From positions 1-64,000 of the forward strand of contig CAXNKG010000012.1 in assembly GCA_964202965.1 (NCBI GenBank): a stretch of 64,000 nt of DNA, given 5' to 3'. This DNA comes from CAXNKG01 sp964202965. Its GTDB lineage: Bacteria; Acidobacteriota; Vicinamibacteria; Vicinamibacterales; UBA2999. Shown in pieces: positions 1 through 10,060 of the stretch; positions within the stretch are counted from its first letter, which is position 1, and every line of letters begins with the position of its first letter. A model generated the notes under the pieces. It did no database searches and was not told the origin of the DNA. It was given only the letters and a program-made list of their open reading frames with translations. The translations under genes and the position numbers were made by a program.

Positions 1-705
1 CCGGCCGCGCAGGACGCGCGGTTCGCCGGCCTGCAGTGGACGTTTGTCCGCATCCGCTACCACGCGTTCACCGTCGACAACCGGTACCGGGTCGACTACT
101 GGGGCGAGCCGTGGGCGATCGACGCGCCGGCGGCGGAACAGAATCTCTCCCGCCGGCTCCGTACCGCGACAGCGATTGAGGTCAACAATCCGATCGTCCT
201 GACGCTGAAGGACCCGAAGCTGTTCGACCACGGGTGGCTCTACTTTGTGGAGCCCGGCAACCTGCGCCTCGAGGATGAGGAAGTATCGATCCTCCGCGAG
301 TTCCTGCTGCGCGGGGGGACGGCCACGTTCGACGATTTCCACGGTCCGTACGAGTGGGACAACTTCGCCAGCGAGATGCGGCGTGTGTTCCCCGATCGCG
401 AGATCGTCGATCTCGAGCCGCCGCACCCCATCTACACGTCGTTCTACAACATGGCCGGGTATCCGCAGACGCCGGGGCTCGGGTCGTTCTTCGCAGGACG
501 GACGTGGGAGAAGGGCGGATTCGTCGCGCGGCTGCGCGCCATTCTCGACGACCGTGGCCGGCCGCTCGTGCTGGCGAACTGGAACACCGACATGGGCGAC
601 GGCGTGGAGTGGTCGAACGCCGAGGAATATCCCGGGTACCTGAAGTACACCGCGGAGGCCTACCGGATGTTCATCAACGAGATCATCTACACCCTCACGC
701 ACTGA
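1..705 (+). CDS. DUF4159 domain protein (5' end outside window)
   Basis: The frame is open from base 1, so the start lies upstream; 234 residues are visible. The segment begins with the FVRIRY stretch typical of DUF4159 proteins and continues through DHGWLYF and GTATFDDFHG, a GATase-like fold region. DUF4159 has no established biochemical role, but its genes very often sit beside MoxR, DUF58 and VWA genes, as here. The stop TGA shares its last base with the ATG of the MoxR gene, so the two are probably translationally coupled. Family assignment is from remembered family features and is good; function is unknown. Confidence 0.85.
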   Translation, partial: PAAQDARFAGLQWTFVRIRYHAFTVDNRYRVDYWGEPWAIDAPAAEQNLSRRLRTATAIEVNNPIVLTLKDPKLFDHGWLYFVEPGNLRLEDEEVSILREFLLRGGTATFDDFHGPYEWDNFASEMRRVFPDREIVDLEPPHPIYTSFYNMAGYPQTPGLGSFFAGRTWEKGGFVARLRAILDDRGRPLVLANWNTDMGDGVEWSNAEEYPGYLKYTAEAYRMFINEIIYTLTH

Positions 706-1712
706 TGACTGTGGCCGCCGTCCCCAATTTCGCTGCCCGCGTCCAGGCCGGCCGCGAGCGGATCCTCTCGGAGCTCCGCAAGGTCATCGTGGGGCAGGAC
801 GAGGTGGTCGACCAGGTCCTGATCGCGCTCTTCACGGGCGGGCACTGCCTCATTACCGGCGTGCCCGGCCTTGCGAAGACGCTCCTCATCAAGACGGTGG
901 CGGAGATCCTGGACCTGCGCTTCAAGCGGATTCAGTTCACGCCGGATCTGATGCCGTCCGATATCACCGGCACCGAGATTCTCGATGAGCAGCATGGCGC
1001 GCGCACGCTGCGTTTCGTGCAGGGGCCGATCTTCGCCCAGATCATCCTGGCCGACGAGATCAACCGGACGCCGCCCAAGACGCAGGCGGCGCTCCTCGAG
1101 GCGATGCAGGAATACCACGTGACGGCGGCCGGGCGGACCTATCCGCTCGAGCGGCCGTTTTTCGTGCTCGCGACCCAGAATCCGATCGAGCTCGAAGGCA
1201 CCTATCCGCTGCCAGAGGCGCAGCTCGATCGCTTCATGTTCAACGTCGTGCTGACCTACCTCCCGGAAGACGACGAGGTGCGGGTGGTGACGGAGACGAC
1301 GAGCGCGGACCTGCGGCCGGTGGCGCGCGTCCTCGGCGGCGCCGACATCCTCGAGTTTCAGCAGATCGTACGGCAGGTGATCGTGAGCGACGAGGTGGCC
1401 CGCTATGCGGTGCGGCTGGCGTCGGCCTCGCGCCCCGGTGAGAAGGGGACCCCGGACTTCGTCGACAAGTACGTGAAGTGGGGCGCCGGCCTGCGCGCCT
1501 CGCAGTCGCTGATTCTCGGCGGCAAGGCCCGCGCGCTGATACACGGGCGCCACCATGTCTCCATCAAGGACATTCAGGCGCTCGCCGCGCCGATCATGCG
1601 GCACCGGATCGTGACGAACTTCTATGCGGAATCCGAGCATCTCAGGTCGGACGGCATCGTCGCGCGGCTGCTCGAGGCGGTACCGGTGCCGAGGAGCGGG
1701 CTCGCGGTATGA
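705..1712 (+). CDS. MoxR-family AAA+ ATPase
   Basis: A 335-residue cytoplasmic AAA+ ATPase, the usual length for MoxR proteins. The N-terminus carries the IVGQDEVVDQ stretch, Walker A is GVPGLAKT (about residues 48-55), Walker B is ILADEINRTPPKTQ, and sensor 1 lies in LATQNPIE. MoxR ATPases act as chaperones with VWA-domain partners, and the next gene encodes a DUF58/VWA protein, the classic partner. The ATG overlaps the upstream TGA by one base, and the stop overlaps the next start as ATGA. The first Met of this overlap was chosen because homology begins a few residues later. The substrate is unknown. Confidence 0.93.
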   Translation: MTVAAVPNFAARVQAGRERILSELRKVIVGQDEVVDQVLIALFTGGHCLITGVPGLAKTLLIKTVAEILDLRFKRIQFTPDLMPSDITGTEILDEQHGARTLRFVQGPIFAQIILADEINRTPPKTQAALLEAMQEYHVTAAGRTYPLERPFFVLATQNPIELEGTYPLPEAQLDRFMFNVVLTYLPEDDEVRVVTETTSADLRPVARVLGGADILEFQQIVRQVIVSDEVARYAVRLASASRPGEKGTPDFVDKYVKWGAGLRASQSLILGGKARALIHGRHHVSIKDIQALAAPIMRHRIVTNFYAESEHLRSDGIVARLLEAVPVPRSGLAV

Positions 1713-2623
1713 ATGTGGGGGAGCGCCGGGGAGCGAGTGAACTGCGGTTTCTCGACCCGGCAATCCTCTCGCGCCTGGGTACCCTCGAGCTCAAGGCGCG
1801 TACCGTCGTCGAGGGATTCCTCTCGGGTCTGCACCGGAGTCCGTTCAAGGGCTTCAGCGTCGAGTTTGCCGAGTACCGGCAGTATCTGCCCGGCGATCCC
1901 CTGACCACGCTCGACTGGAAGGTCTACGCGCGCAGCGATCGCCTCTACGTCAAGAAGTTCGAGGAAGAGACCAACGTCGAGTGCCACCTCCTGCTCGATG
2001 TGAGCGCGTCAATGGCGTACGGGTCGGGCGAGGTGACGAAGCTCCGGTACGGATCGATGCTGGCCGCGGCGCTCGCGTTCCTGATGCAGCGCCAGCGCGA
2101 CGCCGTCGGACTGACCACGTTCGACGACCGGATTGTCTCGATGATGCCGCCGAGCGCGCGGCCCAGTCACCTGCACGCGCTCCTGGTCGCGCTCGACACC
2201 GTCGCCGTCGGCAGCAGGACCGACGTGACCACGCCGCTCCAGTTGCTGGCCGAGGGCCTCGGGAAGCGCGGCGTCGTGGTGTTCATCTCGGACCTGCTCG
2301 ATGAGCCCGAGCGCGTCATCGATGGCCTGCGGCACTTCCGGTTCCGCGGCAGCGACGTCATCGTGTTTCACCTGCTGGATCCGGCCGAGCGCACCTTTCC
2401 GTTCGATCGCGCGTCCCGCTTCCGGGACATGGAGTCGGGCGACGAGTTGATGGCGGTGCCCTCCGTCGTGCGGGCGCGCTACCTCGACTCGCTGAACGCC
2501 ACGCTCGACCGCTACAGGCGCGAGCTCGGTTCGTCAGGGATCGACTACGCTGTCGTCGACACATCGACGCCGCTCGATTTCGCGCTCATGTCCTATCTGT
2601 CCACCCGTGGGCGCGGACGCTGA
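1709..2623 (+). CDS. DUF58 / VWA-domain protein, MoxR partner
   Basis: A 304-residue protein of the DUF58 family. The N-terminal part contains GLHRSPFKGFS and the YLPGDPLTTLDWKVYAR region diagnostic of DUF58. A von Willebrand A-like domain follows, with the metal-site motif DVSASM (DxSxS) at about residue 100. No transmembrane segment is obvious, so it is probably cytoplasmic or peripheral. In MoxR operons this protein is thought to be remodelled by the ATPase. The ATG overlaps the moxR stop by four bases (ATGA) and the stop overlaps the next gene's ATG by one base. Confidence 0.92.
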   Translation: MNVGERRGASELRFLDPAILSRLGTLELKARTVVEGFLSGLHRSPFKGFSVEFAEYRQYLPGDPLTTLDWKVYARSDRLYVKKFEEETNVECHLLLDVSASMAYGSGEVTKLRYGSMLAAALAFLMQRQRDAVGLTTFDDRIVSMMPPSARPSHLHALLVALDTVAVGSRTDVTTPLQLLAEGLGKRGVVVFISDLLDEPERVIDGLRHFRFRGSDVIVFHLLDPAERTFPFDRASRFRDMESGDELMAVPSVVRARYLDSLNATLDRYRRELGSSGIDYAVVDTSTPLDFALMSYLSTRGRGR

Positions 2624-4482
2624 TGTTCGGGCTGTCGTTCCTCACGCCCCTGTTCCTGGCCGGCGCCGTGGCGGCGGCCATTCCCATCGCGCTGCATCTC
2701 TTCCATCGGCGCGCGGAGCCGGTCGTCGACTTCGCCGCCATGCGGTACCTGCGGCAGGTGCCGGTGGAGCAGTCGCGGCGGCGGCGCGTCCGTGAGTTCG
2801 TGCTGCTGGCGTTGCGCGTCATGGCGCTGGCGTTGATGGCGTTCGCGTTTGCGCGGCCGTATGTCGCCGCCGCCTCCGCGGCGCTGGCTGACGGCGCCAC
2901 CGTGGTGCTCGTCGACACGTCGGCCAGCGTGACCGCGCCTGGACAGTTCGAGCAGGTGCGGAGCCGCGCCGCCGACGTGATCCGTCAGGCGCCGCTCGCC
3001 CAGGCGGTGGCGGTGCTGTCGTTCGCGCACACGGCCGACCTCGTGGCGCCGCTGTCCGCCGACCGCAGCCTCGCGCTCGCCGCAGTGGCGCAGTTACAGC
3101 CCGGCGGCGGCGCCACCCGGTACGCGGCGGCGCTTCGCCGCGCGAGCGAGGAACTGGCCGGCCGCCCCGGTCGCATCGTCGTGGTGACCGACCTGCAGGA
3201 AAGCGGGTGGGCCGCGGGGACCGACGGCGCCGTCCCGGAGAACGTCACAGTCGACGTGGAGGCGGTCGCCTCGCCTGCTGCCAACCTGGCGGTGACGTCG
3301 CTTCGTATCGAAGGCGCCGACGCCATCGCGGCACTGGCGAATTATTCGGCCGGCGCAGCACCCGCGCAGGTGGTATTCGCCGCCGGCGAGCGCCGCCTCG
3401 GCGCCGTGGCGCTGACCGTGCCTCCGGCCGGGACCGCGGAGGCGCGTCTGCCGCTGGCCGGCGTCGTGTCAGGGCCGTTCACGGCGACGGTGGCGGACGC
3501 CACAGGGTATGCCGCCGACAACGTGCGCTTCGCCGTGGCTGACGGCGATGGCGGCATCTTCGTGCTGGCGGTGAGCTCCTCTGGGAACCCGGCCGACTCG
3601 CTCTATCTCGAGCGCGCGCTGACGATTGCGAGAGGCGCCGGCGGCTTCCAGTTCCGCTCGATCGCCGCCGCGGCGCTGCCGTCGCTCGACGAGGCGACGT
3701 TTGGCGGTGTGGATGTCGTCGCCGTCCTCGGATCCCGCGGGCTCGATCAGCGAGGACGTCAGCGTCTTGCGCAGTTTGTCGCCGCCGGCGGGGGACTGCT
3801 CGTGGCCGCCGGTCCTGATGTCGACCCCGACCTGCTGACGCAGAGCCCGGCGAAGGTCGTGGCCACCGGATGGCAGGTGCGGGACGCCGCGGCGATGAAC
3901 TTTGCGCCCGACGACAGCCGGCATCCCGTCTTCCGGTTGTTCGGAGGCGCCGGGACCTTGAGCAACGTGACGTTCACGCGGTCGGCGCGGCTCAGCGCGC
4001 CATCGGATAGCGCGGTGATCGCACGGTATACGGACGGGACGCCCGCGGTGATCGAAGAGCGGACAGGGAAGGGCCGCGTGCTGCTGCTCGCCTCCGACCT
4101 CAACTACCGCTGGAACGACTTTCCGCTGCAGCCGTCGTTCGTGCCGTTCGTGCACGAGACGGTCCGGTACCTCGCCGCCTCGCGCGCCGCGCGGACGGAG
4201 TATGTCGTCGGTGAGGTGCCCGGGCAGGCGGCAGCGGCTGGCGCGGTGACGATCGGCACGCGACAGGTCGCCATCAACGTTGACCCCCGCGAATCGGATC
4301 CCCGGGTTATGACGAGCGAGGCGTTTCGCGGCGGCATCGCCCGGCTTCAGACGCCCGAGGCCCTGCAGGCCGGCGTCTCCGACCGCCAGCGCGAGGATGG
4401 ACAGGGTCTCTGGCGATATGGGCTGCTCCTGATGCTGCTGACGCTTGTCGGCGAGGGGCTTGTCGGACGGAGGGCGGGCTGA
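2623..4482 (+). CDS. BatA-like membrane protein with VWA and GATase-like domains
   Basis: A 619-residue membrane protein. It opens with the two-helix N-terminal BatA module (about residues 5-24 and 58-80, split by the HLFHRRAEP stretch). An extracytoplasmic VWA domain follows with MIDAS motif DTSAS near residue 104 and VVVTDLQES later. About residues 300-520 resemble a class I glutaminase-like fold (VDVVAVLGSRG, GGGLLVAAGPD), and a final helix precedes a short basic tail. The design matches BatA/aerotolerance-type proteins in MoxR loci, probably acting at the envelope. One-base overlaps join it to both neighbours. Confidence 0.88.
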   Translation: MFGLSFLTPLFLAGAVAAAIPIALHLFHRRAEPVVDFAAMRYLRQVPVEQSRRRRVREFVLLALRVMALALMAFAFARPYVAAASAALADGATVVLVDTSASVTAPGQFEQVRSRAADVIRQAPLAQAVAVLSFAHTADLVAPLSADRSLALAAVAQLQPGGGATRYAAALRRASEELAGRPGRIVVVTDLQESGWAAGTDGAVPENVTVDVEAVASPAANLAVTSLRIEGADAIAALANYSAGAAPAQVVFAAGERRLGAVALTVPPAGTAEARLPLAGVVSGPFTATVADATGYAADNVRFAVADGDGGIFVLAVSSSGNPADSLYLERALTIARGAGGFQFRSIAAAALPSLDEATFGGVDVVAVLGSRGLDQRGRQRLAQFVAAGGGLLVAAGPDVDPDLLTQSPAKVVATGWQVRDAAAMNFAPDDSRHPVFRLFGGAGTLSNVTFTRSARLSAPSDSAVIARYTDGTPAVIEERTGKGRVLLLASDLNYRWNDFPLQPSFVPFVHETVRYLAASRAARTEYVVGEVPGQAAAAGAVTIGTRQVAINVDPRESDPRVMTSEAFRGGIARLQTPEALQAGVSDRQREDGQGLWRYGLLLMLLTLVGEGLVGRRAG

Positions 4483-7400
4483 TGGAGGGCTATCCGGAAC
4501 TGCTCGCCGTCCTCGGGCGTGTCCGGCGCCGCTGGCAGACGCTGTGCCTGCTGCGCGCGGCGCGGCGTGCCGGCGCGGCCGCCTGCGGGGTCCTGGCCTG
4601 CGCGCTGCTGACGCACTGGGCCGTGCAGCCGCACGGCGTCGCGCTGATTCTGCTGTGGGGAGTCAGTGTCGCGCTCGTGGTGGCCCTGGTCGCGGGGGCG
4701 GCGTTGTCGCTCGCATCCCGCCCGCGCGACCTCCAGATCGCGCGCCTCATCGAAGAGCGATGCGATGAGTTCGAGGATGCCCTGGTCACGGCGCTCGCGA
4801 CCGGGAGTACCGCCGATGCCGGCCCGGTGTCAGCCGCCGTCGTGCAGCAGGCGGCAGAGCAGGTCGGATCGCTCGATCTCGATCGTGTCGTCAGCCGGCA
4901 GGCGCTGCGCCGGACCGCGGCCGTGGCGGCGGCGGCGCTGGCGGCGCTCACGATCGCCATGGTGTTCTCGGCGCCCCCGGCCGGCCAGGCGGTCCGCGCG
5001 GCGGGGGTCTATATCTTTCCAGAGCGGCTCGGACTCGAGGTGCGGCCTGGTGACGCCAGGGTCGTCGAGGGCCAGCCGTTCCGCGTCATCGCGCGCGTGT
5101 CGAGCGGCGTGCCGGTCGCGCCGCTGCTCCGCCTGACCGTCGGGTCCGCCTGGCGCGATCTCGCGATGGAGGCATCCGCCGACGGGTTCACGGCGACCGT
5201 CGACGGCGTCGATCGGGACTTTCACTATGTGGTGTCGGCGGCGGGGACGACGTCGGCCGAGTACGCGGTGACGGTCCTCCATCCGCCCCGGGTCGAGCAG
5301 ATCGATCTGCACTACGAGTATCCGGCGGCATTCGGGATGAAACCGCGCGACGAGGAAGACGGCGGCGACGTCTACGGCCCCGCGGGCACGCGTGTCCGGA
5401 TGACGGTTCGTGCCACCAAGCCCGTTCGCGCCGCGCGTCTGGCGCTGGCCGGAGGCGAGGCCATTCCGCTGACGTGGCGTGCCGATCTGCACGCGCTGCA
5501 AGGCGACATGACCATCGCCGAAGATGGTTCCTACCGCGTGGTCCTCGCCGACACGGATGGTCTCGAAAATCCTGGCGACACCGAATACTTCATTCGCACC
5601 CTCCAGGACGGCCCTCCGGATGTGCGCATCACGCGTCCGGCCACGGACCGGCAGGTGACGCCGCTCGAGGAAGTCGCTATCGAAGCGCAGGCGGATGACG
5701 ACTTCGGCGTCGCCGCGCTGGACCTCGTGTATGCGGTGGCGGGCAGAGCTGACACGGTCGTTCCCTTCACGCGCGCGGGCGGCGGCATTGCCGTCACGGG
5801 CAGCCGGATGCTGTATCTCGAGGACCTGCGCGTGAAGCCGGGCGACGTGGTGTCGTACTACGCCAGGGCGCGAGACGTGAGCCGCGGCAAGCGCGCGAGC
5901 GAGGCTCGCAGCGACATCTTCTTTCTCGAAGTGAAGCCGTTCGAAGAGGAGTTCGTCGCCTCGCAGAGCCAGGGCGGCGCCGGTGGCGGAAACGACGAAC
6001 AGGCACTGGAAGATCTGATCCAGGCAGAGAAGGACGTGATCACGGCGACGTGGAATCTCGATCGCCGCGGCCGACAGGCGGGTGCCCAGTCCGCCGACGA
6101 CATCCGCAGCGTGTGGAAAGCACAGAACGACGTGCGGACGGGCACCGCGCGGATGCTCGCCGATTTGCAGCAGGCGAACGAGACCCGCCGGCGCCGGCTG
6201 CCGCTGGGACGAGGAGACGCCGCCCCGCCTGACCTGATGGCGGAGGCGCTCGGGCGTGCCGTGCCCGCGATGGTCACCGCACAGGAGCGGCTCGACGCCC
6301 TGAAGACCGCCGAGGCGCTCCCGGCCGAGATGACGTCGCTCAACGAGCTCCTCCGCGCGCAGGCGGAAGTGCGCCGCCGCGAGATCCAGCAGCAGGGGAA
6401 CGGCAACGGCGGCCCGGGCGGCAACCGGCAGCAGCAGGACATGTCGTCGCTCTTTGACCGCGAGTTGGCCCGCCAGCAACAGACGAACTACGAGACACCG
6501 GGGCGCGGCGAGAACCGCGGCGAAGGCAGCCCGGCGGACGCCAATGCCGATCGCCTCCAGGATCTGGCGCGCCGGCAGGATGCCGTGAACCGCGGCGACG
6601 AGCAGCTGGCGAAGAGCCGGGCGTCGATGTCGCAGGAACAGCTGAAGCGTGAACTGGAGCGCCTGACGCGCGAGCAGGCCGAGCTTCGGCGCGAGGTCGA
6701 GGAGCTCGCGCGGGAGATGCAGCAGAACGCGCAGCGCGGGCGCGGGCAGAGCGGCCGCGGCGGACGTGGCGGGGCCGGCGGGTCGGGAGGGCGGGACCAG
6801 GACCAGCAGGCGAGCCGCGAGCTGCAGCAAGCCTCCGAGGACATGCAGAACGCGACGAGCGAGCTGCGCCGCGACAACCCGCAGGAAGCGGGCGCCCGGG
6901 GCAGCCGCGCCGCGGAGCGCCTGCGCGAACTCGAACAGCGGCTGCGAGGGGAGCAGCCCGACCAGCGCCGGCAGGCCCTCGGTGAGCTGGAGCTCGAGTC
7001 GCGGCAGATGGCCGAGGCGCAGCGCCGCCTGACCAATCCGGAGGCCGGCAGCGGTGGCTCGCCCACCGAGCGCGAGGATCAGGCGCGGCGTCGCGCCGCC
7101 GAGCAGCAGCGGCTCGCCGAGCGGGCGGAACGGCTCGAACAGTCGGTCCGCCAGCTGGCGGGCGACGGCGCCCGCGGCGGCGACCCGCGCGAACAGGAGG
7201 CTGCCACCCGGGCTGCCCAGGAAGTCGACCAGCAGCGGCTGTCGCAGCGGATGCGGGACGCGGCGCGTCCCGAGCGGCAGAGGGCTGACGGCCGGCAGGA
7301 AGGCGAGCAGATTGCCCGGGGATTGGAGCGCCTCGCCGACCGGCTCGGTGCGGCCGGTGGGCAGGGCGAGGCGTCGCAGCAGCTCAGCGAAGAACTGTCG

Positions 7401-7856
7401 CGGCTGCGTCAACTCCGGGAGGAGCTCGAGACGCTCGACCGGCAGCTGGCGGAGATGAAGAGCGGCGGATCGCAGGGACGCGGCCAGCAGGGAAAGGGTG
7501 TCCAGCCCGGGGGCACGGGCCAGGAGGCCGGCGGGCAGCAGCCCTGGAACGAGGCGCGGGAGCTGCTGAACGAGCTCCGGCGCGAAGACGACAGCCTCGT
7601 ACCGCCGCAGGCCGACGGCTTCAATCCCGGACGCTCGGCGCCGGGGACCGAGGAGTTCAAGCAGGACTTTGCCAGGTGGGAGGAGCTGAAGGTGCAGCTC
7701 GCCGCCGCGCTGGAGCGCTCGGAGCAGACGACGGCCGAGCGGCTTCGCCAGCAGCAGTCACGCGATCGCCTCAACGCCGGTGCGTCGCAGAGTGTGCCGG
7801 AAGCCTATCGCCGGCTGGTGGACAGGTACTACCGGGCGCTGGCATCCGGAAAGTAA
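4482..7856 (+). CDS. DUF4175-type giant membrane/coiled-coil protein
   Basis: An 1124-residue protein. Three hydrophobic helices lie near the N-terminus (about residues 27-45, 50-72 and 145-165). Beta-rich Ig-like stretches run to about residue 500 (FIRTLQDGPPDVRITRPA). After that comes a very long charged Gln/Arg/Glu-rich coiled coil with Gly/Arg-rich linkers around 645 and 750-770. This organisation fits the DUF4175 family, though the coiled coil is unusually long. The coil should project from the membrane and might tether or scaffold partner VWA proteins; that is inference. The gene overlaps both neighbours by one base. Confidence 0.8.
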   Translation: MEGYPELLAVLGRVRRRWQTLCLLRAARRAGAAACGVLACALLTHWAVQPHGVALILLWGVSVALVVALVAGAALSLASRPRDLQIARLIEERCDEFEDALVTALATGSTADAGPVSAAVVQQAAEQVGSLDLDRVVSRQALRRTAAVAAAALAALTIAMVFSAPPAGQAVRAAGVYIFPERLGLEVRPGDARVVEGQPFRVIARVSSGVPVAPLLRLTVGSAWRDLAMEASADGFTATVDGVDRDFHYVVSAAGTTSAEYAVTVLHPPRVEQIDLHYEYPAAFGMKPRDEEDGGDVYGPAGTRVRMTVRATKPVRAARLALAGGEAIPLTWRADLHALQGDMTIAEDGSYRVVLADTDGLENPGDTEYFIRTLQDGPPDVRITRPATDRQVTPLEEVAIEAQADDDFGVAALDLVYAVAGRADTVVPFTRAGGGIAVTGSRMLYLEDLRVKPGDVVSYYARARDVSRGKRASEARSDIFFLEVKPFEEEFVASQSQGGAGGGNDEQALEDLIQAEKDVITATWNLDRRGRQAGAQSADDIRSVWKAQNDVRTGTARMLADLQQANETRRRRLPLGRGDAAPPDLMAEALGRAVPAMVTAQERLDALKTAEALPAEMTSLNELLRAQAEVRRREIQQQGNGNGGPGGNRQQQDMSSLFDRELARQQQTNYETPGRGENRGEGSPADANADRLQDLARRQDAVNRGDEQLAKSRASMSQEQLKRELERLTREQAELRREVEELAREMQQNAQRGRGQSGRGGRGGAGGSGGRDQDQQASRELQQASEDMQNATSELRRDNPQEAGARGSRAAERLRELEQRLRGEQPDQRRQALGELELESRQMAEAQRRLTNPEAGSGGSPTEREDQARRRAAEQQRLAERAERLEQSVRQLAGDGARGGDPREQEAATRAAQEVDQQRLSQRMRDAARPERQRADGRQEGEQIARGLERLADRLGAAGGQGEASQQLSEELSRLRQLREELETLDRQLAEMKSGGSQGRGQQGKGVQPGGTGQEAGGQQPWNEARELLNELRREDDSLVPPQADGFNPGRSAPGTEEFKQDFARWEELKVQLAAALERSEQTTAERLRQQQSRDRLNAGASQSVPEAYRRLVDRYYRALASGK

Positions 7857-10060
7857 TGCAATTTGCGCTCGCGCCTCCCTGGTGGATGCTGCTGCTGCTC
7901 GCAGCCGGCATCGGTCTGATGGCGTGGATGTCGTACGCCGGTGCGCTCGGGACTCTCGGCCGGCAGCGGCGCGCGGCGCTCGTGGGACTGCGGGCGTTGA
8001 CGCTGCTGCTTCTCGTGATCTGCCTGCTGCGTCCGGTACGCGTCGTCCCGCCGGCCGGTGATGCCGACGCGGTGGTGCCCGTTCTTCTGGACGCCTCCCG
8101 CAGCATGGGCCTCGCTGACGCGGAGGGCCAGCCGCGTCTCGATGCGGCGCGGCAGCTCCTGCAGCAGATCCAGCCGGCGCTGCAGCAGCGCTTTCGCACG
8201 GAAGTCTGGACCTTTGGCGACCGGCTCGCGCGCCTGGAGACCGACAGCCTCTCGGCCACGCAGAGGCAGAGCGATCTGTCCGGCGCGCTGCGGGCGCTTC
8301 GCGAGCGGTACCGTGAGCGCCGGGTGGCGGGCGTCGTGGTCATCTCGGACGGTGGCGAAACCGGTACCGAGGAAGCGGCGGCCCTCGTGCCGGACGGCGC
8401 CGTGCCCATATATACGGTTGGCATGGGTACGCCGCGCGTCGACGCGGACCTCGAGGTGGTCGACGTGTCCGCGGGTGAAGTGGCGCTGGCTGAATCCTCG
8501 GTGGACCTGATTGTCGCCGCTGTGCGTCGCGGCGGCGCCGCGCCGTTTGACATCCGCGTCCTCGAGAACGGAAAGCCGATCGACGTGCGCCGTGTGGCGC
8601 CTGCCGCCGATGGAAGCCCCGTACGTGCCGTCTTCACCGTGTCGCCTCCCCGTGACACCGCGGCCGTCTACACCGCTGAGATCCCGACAGCCGCCGGTGA
8701 GAAGGTGGGCGAGAACAACCGCCGGAGCGTCCTTGTCGAACCGCCGGGACGGCGGCGCCGCATCCTCATGATTGAAGGGGCTCCCGGATTCGAGCACGCG
8801 TTCGTCAAGCGCGCGCTGATGGCCGACTCCGGCATCGAGCTCGACTCGGTTGTGCGCAAGGGGCGTGACGCCCGCGGGGACGCGACGTACTTCGTGCAGG
8901 CGGACGGTGCCCGTGCCCCGCGGCTCGCCACGGGGTTCCCGCAGGAGCGCGCGGCGCTCTACGAATACGACGCGGTGATCCTCGCGAACCTCGAGGGTGG
9001 CGCGCTGCCGCGCGGCCAGCTGCAGATGCTTGCCGATTTCGTCGACGCGCGCGGGGGAGGCCTGCTGGTCTTTGGTGCCCGCTCGTTCGCACAGCAGGGG
9101 TACGCCGGCACGCCGCTCGACGACGTCCTGCCATTGCAGCTGACCGGGCGTGGCAGCGGTGTGTTGCGCGCTTCCGCCGCCGACGGCCCGCGTCTGGGGG
9201 TTCGGCTGACGGCGGGCGGCCTCGCGCATCCCGTGATGCGTCTCGATGGAGCGCGCGAGAGCATGGAGCAGCGCTGGGCGTCGCTGCCGGCGCTGGCGGG
9301 TGTGACGTCGCTTGGCGGACTGCGTCCCGGCGCCGAGGCGCTCGCGCTCGTCAGCGGTCCCGACGGACTCCGGCCGCTGGTGGCCGTGCAGCGGTACGGG
9401 CAGGGGCGGTCGATGCTGTTCGCCGGGGAGGCGTCATGGCGGTGGCGGATGCAGATGCCGTCCACCGACCGCAGCTACGAAATGTTCTGGCGCCAGGCGG
9501 GGCGCTGGATTGCCGCTGGAGCGCCGCCGCGGGTCTCGAGCACCATCGTGCCGGCGGCGGGCGGCCGCACGACCATCGCGGTGGACGTCCGCTCGGACGA
9601 CTTCGCGCCTGTCGGCGATGCCGACGTGTCGCTGCGGATTACGCACCCGGACGGTCACGTCGCCGCCGCGTCCGCGCGGCTTGTGGATGCCCGGACGGGA
9701 CGGTACGCCGCTGAATTCACCTTCGAGGCGCCCGGCATCTACCGCGTCGCCGCCAGTGCCCGGCGGGGCGACGGTCCGCTCGGCGCCGACCAACGATGGC
9801 TGCTGGTCGGCGGCAGCGACGCCGAAATGGCGGAGCCCCGGCTCCACGAGGACGTGCTCAAGCGGGTGGCGGCGGCCAGCGGCGGGGCGTACCTCAGCGC
9901 GGCCGATGCCGGACGCCTCCCGGCCCTCCTGGCCGCGACGGCTCCGGCGCCAGCCTCGCAGACGCTGGAGGAGCTCTGGCACACACCGTGGATGTTTGGC
10001 CTCGTGGTGCTGCTGCTGGGGACGGAATGGGTGCTTCGCAGACGCTGGGGGCTGCGATGA
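7856..10060 (+). CDS. Membrane VWA protein with glutamine-amidotransferase-like domain
   Basis: A 734-residue protein. It starts with two membrane helices (about residues 8-28 and 40-58). A VWA domain has the metal site DASRS near residue 80 and VVVISDGGE further on. A class I GATase-like domain follows (YDAVILANLEGG, GGGLLVFGARSF) with no visible Cys-His-Glu triad, then an Ig-like region. A C-terminal helix (MFGLVVLLLG) precedes a basic tail. It is a second, larger relative of the BatA-like protein two genes upstream. The start was placed at the ATG overlapping the preceding TAA by one base; the stop overlaps the next ATG by four bases. Confidence 0.88.
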   Translation: MQFALAPPWWMLLLLAAGIGLMAWMSYAGALGTLGRQRRAALVGLRALTLLLLVICLLRPVRVVPPAGDADAVVPVLLDASRSMGLADAEGQPRLDAARQLLQQIQPALQQRFRTEVWTFGDRLARLETDSLSATQRQSDLSGALRALRERYRERRVAGVVVISDGGETGTEEAAALVPDGAVPIYTVGMGTPRVDADLEVVDVSAGEVALAESSVDLIVAAVRRGGAAPFDIRVLENGKPIDVRRVAPAADGSPVRAVFTVSPPRDTAAVYTAEIPTAAGEKVGENNRRSVLVEPPGRRRRILMIEGAPGFEHAFVKRALMADSGIELDSVVRKGRDARGDATYFVQADGARAPRLATGFPQERAALYEYDAVILANLEGGALPRGQLQMLADFVDARGGGLLVFGARSFAQQGYAGTPLDDVLPLQLTGRGSGVLRASAADGPRLGVRLTAGGLAHPVMRLDGARESMEQRWASLPALAGVTSLGGLRPGAEALALVSGPDGLRPLVAVQRYGQGRSMLFAGEASWRWRMQMPSTDRSYEMFWRQAGRWIAAGAPPRVSSTIVPAAGGRTTIAVDVRSDDFAPVGDADVSLRITHPDGHVAAASARLVDARTGRYAAEFTFEAPGIYRVAASARRGDGPLGADQRWLLVGGSDAEMAEPRLHEDVLKRVAAASGGAYLSAADAGRLPALLAATAPAPASQTLEELWHTPWMFGLVVLLLGTEWVLRRRWGLR

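Noticed and set aside
4830..7412. An 860-codon open frame on the minus strand
   Set aside because: It is antisense to the DUF4175 gene; its Leu/Arg/Ala-rich translation shows no domains and is what high GC at third positions produces.
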